A DNA stretch of 7,589 bases from Verrucomicrobiota bacterium (lineage in GTDB: Bacteria; Verrucomicrobiota; Verrucomicrobiia; Opitutales; Opitutaceae). The stretch is taken from contig JAEYYL010000426.1 of assembly GCA_023430825.1 (NCBI GenBank), positions 1 through 7,589 of the forward strand, written 5' to 3'. Made by a program: the position numbers and the translations under genes. The notes under the pieces were generated by a model that had not been told where the DNA came from, did no database searches, and was given only the letters and a program-made list of their open reading frames with translations. Positions 6,559 through 7,589 of this stretch are shown here, in pieces (the first letter of the stretch is position 1; every line of letters starts with the position of its first letter).

Positions 6559-6978
6559 ATGCCTTTTCGCATCGCCAAATCCTTCACCGTCGAGAGCGGC
6601 CACCTGCTGTCGAAACACGCCGGCGCCTGCCGGTTTCCCCACGGCCACAGCCGCACGATCGAAATCGTCGTCACCGCCGATACCCTCGATGCGCACGACA
6701 TGGTCTGCGACTTCAAAGCCTTGAAGGCCGCCGCCCGCGCCGCCGTGGAACGCTTCGATCACACCTTCGCCCTCAATACCGCCGATCCTCGCTTCGCCGA
6801 ATTTCGCGCCGCTTACGGCGATCGCATCGTTCCGTTCGAGAAGACCGACCCCACCAGCGAAATCCTCGCGCGCGAGATTTTCCACGCGGTCCGCACCCAG
6901 CTCGCCCTCCCGGCCGCCCGGCTCGAACGCGTGCGCGTCACCGAGACCGCCACCAGCTGGGCCGAATATTGGGAGTGA
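6559..6978 (+). CDS. queD: 6-carboxy-5,6,7,8-tetrahydropterin synthase (QueD / PTPS family)
   Basis: The 139-residue protein has the length and motifs of QueD, which converts dihydroneopterin triphosphate to 6-carboxytetrahydropterin, the second committed step toward preQ0 and queuosine. Zinc ligands are His15 (S-G-H), His28 and His30 (P-H-G-H); the catalytic cysteine is Cys24 in C-R-F-P-H-G-H. Also present are D-F at 51-52, the F-D-H-T-F-A-L-N segment with Asp67-His68 (catalytic pair region), P-T-S-E at 98-101, and T-E-T-A-T-S-W-A-E-Y at 128-137 carrying the pterin-anchoring Glu129. The start is fixed by M-P-F-R-I-A-K-S-F just before the first strand; the open frame upstream of it is GC-driven and lacks homology-like content. 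No Shine-Dalgarno sequence is visible. sufU follows after 121 bases. A eukaryotic-type pyruvoyl-tetrahydropterin synthase activity is less likely given the C-x3-H-G-H arrangement and bacterial context, but the family cannot be split with certainty by eye. Confidence 0.9.
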   Translation: MPFRIAKSFTVESGHLLSKHAGACRFPHGHSRTIEIVVTADTLDAHDMVCDFKALKAAARAAVERFDHTFALNTADPRFAEFRAAYGDRIVPFEKTDPTSEILAREIFHAVRTQLALPAARLERVRVTETATSWAEYWE

Positions 6979-7099
6979 ACCGCCGGCGCCCCGTCGCGCC
7001 CCTCCCTGGCGTCTGCCTCCCGATCGCCGCAGGCCTCCGCGCTCGCGAGTTGCCTTCCGCCGCCGGCCTTTCGACATTGGGCCTCCGTTTCCCGCCGCC

Positions 7100-7555
7100 A
7101 TGTCCGCCGATCTCACCGAACTCTACCAGCAGGTCATCCTCGATCATAACAAACGCCCGCGCAATCGCGGCATCCTGCCCACGGCCAATCGCGTCGCCCA
7201 CGGCGACAACCCTTCCTGCGGCGACCAGTGCAGCGTTTACCTCCGCCTCGACGGCGACCGCATCGCCGAGATCGGTTTCGACGGTTCCGGCTGCGCCATT
7301 TCCCAGGCCAGCGCCTCACTCATGACCACCCAGCTCAAGGGCAAGACCACCGCCGACGCCGAGCGCCTCTACGAGCAGTTCAAGCACATCGTCACCACCG
7401 GCGAGGCCCCCGAGGAAATCAGCGACCTCGCCGCGTTTGCCGGCGTGCACGCCTTCCCCGCGCGCATCAAGTGCGCCACCCTCGGCTGGCACGCCGCGCT
7501 CAACGCGCTGAAGGGCGACCCGATCCCGGCGACCACGGAAACGCACAAGGACTGA
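7100..7555 (+). CDS. sufU: SufU-type Fe-S cluster assembly scaffold / sulfur-transfer protein
   Basis: The 151-residue protein has the IscU/NifU-N fold motifs: L-Y-Q-Q-V-I-L-D-H-N-K-R-P-R-N at 8-22, N-P-S-C-G-D at 37-42, G-S-G-C-A-I-S-Q-A-S at 62-71, and R-I-K-C-A-T-L-G-W at 122-130. The metal-binding set is Cys40, Asp42, Cys65 and Cys125. The roughly 18-20 extra residues between Cys65 and Cys125 and the lack of the IscU L-P-P-V-K motif place it with SufU rather than IscU. In known SufU proteins a zinc held by these residues lets it accept persulfide sulfur from SufS. Cys44 is an additional cysteine, two residues after Asp42. The ATG is preceded by pyrimidine-rich sequence with no Shine-Dalgarno. 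The next gene starts two bases after the stop, typical of a coupled sufU-sufS pair. Confidence 0.93.
   Translation: MSADLTELYQQVILDHNKRPRNRGILPTANRVAHGDNPSCGDQCSVYLRLDGDRIAEIGFDGSGCAISQASASLMTTQLKGKTTADAERLYEQFKHIVTTGEAPEEISDLAAFAGVHAFPARIKCATLGWHAALNALKGDPIPATTETHKD
7547..7551 (+). promoter_or_regulatory. Ribosome binding site for the gene at 7558
   Basis: AAGGA ends six bases before the ATG at 7558 and overlaps the last codons of sufU. It is the only convincing Shine-Dalgarno sequence in the window, and it supports the partial downstream reading frame as a real gene translated together with sufU. Confidence 0.65.
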
Positions 7556-7557
7556 CC

Positions 7558-7589
7558 ATGCCCACCTGGCCCAACGTCCGCGCCGACTT
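7558..7589 (+). CDS. Start of downstream gene, probably SufS-type cysteine desulfurase (partial)
   Basis: Only ten complete codons are visible: M-P-T-W-P-N-V-R-A-D, then TT, which leaves Phe or Leu as the next residue. A V-R-A-D-F start matches the N-terminal helix end of SufS/CsdA proteins, where R-x-D-F-P precedes the first strand. SufU genes are commonly next to sufS. The two-base gap after sufU and the well-placed AAGGA make it a genuine coupled gene. The product is inferred from context and a few residues, so another Fe-S assembly gene remains possible. Confidence 0.55.
   Translation, partial: MPTWPNVRAD

Overview
The window reads as a GC-rich chromosomal segment from a Verrucomicrobium, most likely an Opitutaceae-type bacterium. 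That placement is inference from protein style: a very large TonB-dependent receptor with a Verrucomicrobia-like TonB box segment (E-L-I-V-L-S-P-F-E-V), a LacI-type regulator starting M-H-G-R-V-T-M-A-A-I-A, a TMTC-like membrane protein, and a SufU-type scaffold. No database search was possible.

Layout. Positions 1-327 (minus) hold the N-terminal 109 residues of a GT-C/TMTC-like membrane protein that starts at GTG and runs off the left edge. Positions 328-674 are non-coding. They hold an imperfect inverted repeat (445-563) and a strong intrinsic terminator (613-648) for the receptor gene. Positions 675-4664 (minus) encode a 1329-residue TonB-dependent outer-membrane receptor. A 364-base divergent intergenic region follows, with an AT-rich patch and a candidate palindromic operator at 4819-4836. 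Positions 5029-6153 (plus) encode a LacI/GalR-family regulator. A tRNA-Ser(GGA) with an encoded CCA end lies on the minus strand at 6212-6299. After a 259-base gap with two mutually exclusive hairpins come queD (6559-6978), sufU (7100-7555) and, two bases after sufU, the first ten codons of a further gene, probably the cysteine desulfurase sufS.

How the genes may work together. The divergent receptor and regulator look like a ligand-responsive uptake module: the receptor imports a ligand, probably a carbohydrate, and the regulator senses a related molecule and controls the shared intergenic region. The ligand cannot be read from the sequence. The right end is housekeeping: a tRNA, a queuosine/7-deazaguanine step, and Fe-S cluster assembly. 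SufU and the next gene appear translationally coupled.

I see no phage, IS element, CRISPR array, toxin-antitoxin pair or defence cassette, and nothing I would call a convincing new system. The points most worth checking are the divergent module and its operator, the inverted-repeat element, the overlapping hairpins before queD, and the scarcity of Shine-Dalgarno sequences.
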